Source: Lachnospiraceae bacterium (lineage in GTDB: Bacteria; Bacillota; Clostridia; Lachnospirales; Lachnospiraceae). From it: 6,285 bases of DNA. Position numbers and translations under genes: made by a program. Below the pieces are notes generated by a model that saw only the letters and a list, made by a program, of their open reading frames with translations, had not been told where the DNA came from and did no database searches. Positions 5,918 through 6,285 of the stretch are shown one piece after another. The stretch covers positions 1 to 6,285 of the forward strand of contig DOVL01000105.1 in NCBI GenBank assembly GCA_003520105.1. Reading direction: 5' to 3'. The stretch's first letter is position 1, and every line of letters starts with the position of its first letter.

Positions 5918-6285
5918 TTATAAATAATTCTGCATCACAGCTGCTTCGTAACAATTGTTCATAAGCATTGCGATAGTCATAGGTCCGACTCCGCCCGGAA
6001 CAGGTGTGATCTTGGAAGCTACAGGCTCAACAGATGCATAATCAACATCACCGCAGAGCTTCTTCTCACCCTTTCTGTGAATTCCGACATCGATAACCAC
6101 TGCACCATCCTTGACATAGGAAGCATCTATAAATTCAGGCTTTCCGATAGCCACTACAAGGATATCAGCTCTCTTCGTAACCTTGCGAAGATCCTTTGTT
6201 CTTGAATGACATACGGTTACTGTGCCGTTCTCTCTGATAAGAAGCATAGCCATAGGCTTACCTACGATATTACTTCTTCCGATAA
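5918..6285 (-). CDS. folD: Bifunctional methylenetetrahydrofolate dehydrogenase / methenyltetrahydrofolate cyclohydrolase, N-terminus cut by window edge
   Basis: FolD interconverts 5,10-methylene-, 5,10-methenyl- and 10-formyl-tetrahydrofolate using NAD(P) in the cytoplasm, feeding purine synthesis and formyl-Met-tRNA. The frame is open to the right edge and shows the last 121 residues of an enzyme usually about 280-290 long, so the N-terminal half with the catalytic lysine is outside. Visible signatures are [15 protein letters not shown] at the edge (dinucleotide-binding loop), [35 protein letters not shown] and [17 protein letters not shown]. The Met at 6253 is internal to the GKPMAML motif and is not the start. 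The gene lies upstream of rimO with an 84-base gap and no GC-rich terminator, so partial read-through into rimO is possible. Confidence 0.95.
   Translation of the reverse strand, partial: IGRSNIVGKPMAMLLIRENGTVTVCHSRTKDLRKVTKRADILVVAIGKPEFIDASYVKDGAVVIDVGIHRKGEKKLCGDVDYASVEPVASKITPVPGGVGPMTIAMLMNNCYEAAVMQNYL

Noticed and set aside
5881..5930. Possible terminator after folD
   Set aside because: Only an AT-only short inverted repeat (AATTAT..ATAATT) is present; no GC-rich stem followed by a T-run.

Overview
The window looks like a chromosomal segment from a low-to-moderate GC Gram-positive anaerobe of the Clostridia. A Lachnospiraceae member (Butyrivibrio/Roseburia/Eubacterium-like) is the best guess. 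The reasons are strong AGGAGG-type ribosome binding sites, AT-rich intergenic DNA with sigma-A-like promoter elements, a Lachnospiraceae-type carboxyltransferase sequence, and a Clostridia-style sodium-pump decarboxylase locus with a lipoprotein OadG-like subunit. This placement is inferred from protein style; there is no rRNA to confirm it. All seven genes lie on the minus strand, and no plus-strand gene is supported.

Right part (6285 down to 3856, in transcription order): the C-terminal portion of folD (cut by the window edge), an 84-bp AT-rich gap, rimO (ribosomal protein S12 methylthiotransferase), and pgsA (phosphatidylglycerophosphate synthase), which starts one base after the rimO stop. 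A rho-independent terminator at about 3805-3833 ends this unit. These are housekeeping functions: one-carbon metabolism, ribosome modification and phospholipid synthesis.

Middle (3619-3855): a 237-bp intergenic region with the pgsA terminator, a good sigma-A-type promoter (TTGAAA-N17-TATTAT) reading into the next operon, a perfect 20-bp inverted repeat just downstream of the predicted transcription start, and a 9-bp inverted repeat pair flanking the promoter.

Left part (3618 down to 1): a four-gene operon for a biotin-dependent, sodium-translocating acyl-CoA decarboxylase. The order is carboxyltransferase alpha subunit, an unusual OadG/delta-like subunit built as a lipoprotein with a large outside domain, the biotin carrier protein, and the integral-membrane beta subunit (cut by the left edge). 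The proposed cycle: the alpha subunit moves CO2 from an acyl-CoA to biotin on the carrier; the beta subunit decarboxylates carboxybiotin and exports Na+; the delta-like subunit ties the soluble parts to the membrane. No biotin carboxylase is present, which favours a decarboxylase pump over an ATP-dependent carboxylase. The substrate (methylmalonyl-CoA, glutaconyl-CoA or other) cannot be fixed from this window, and the carboxyltransferase differs from the classical enzymes at several conserved positions.

I see no CRISPR array, mobile element, tRNA or rRNA. The most notable points are the lipoprotein-OadG architecture and the divergent carboxyltransferase active-site region. The rest is ordinary core genome.
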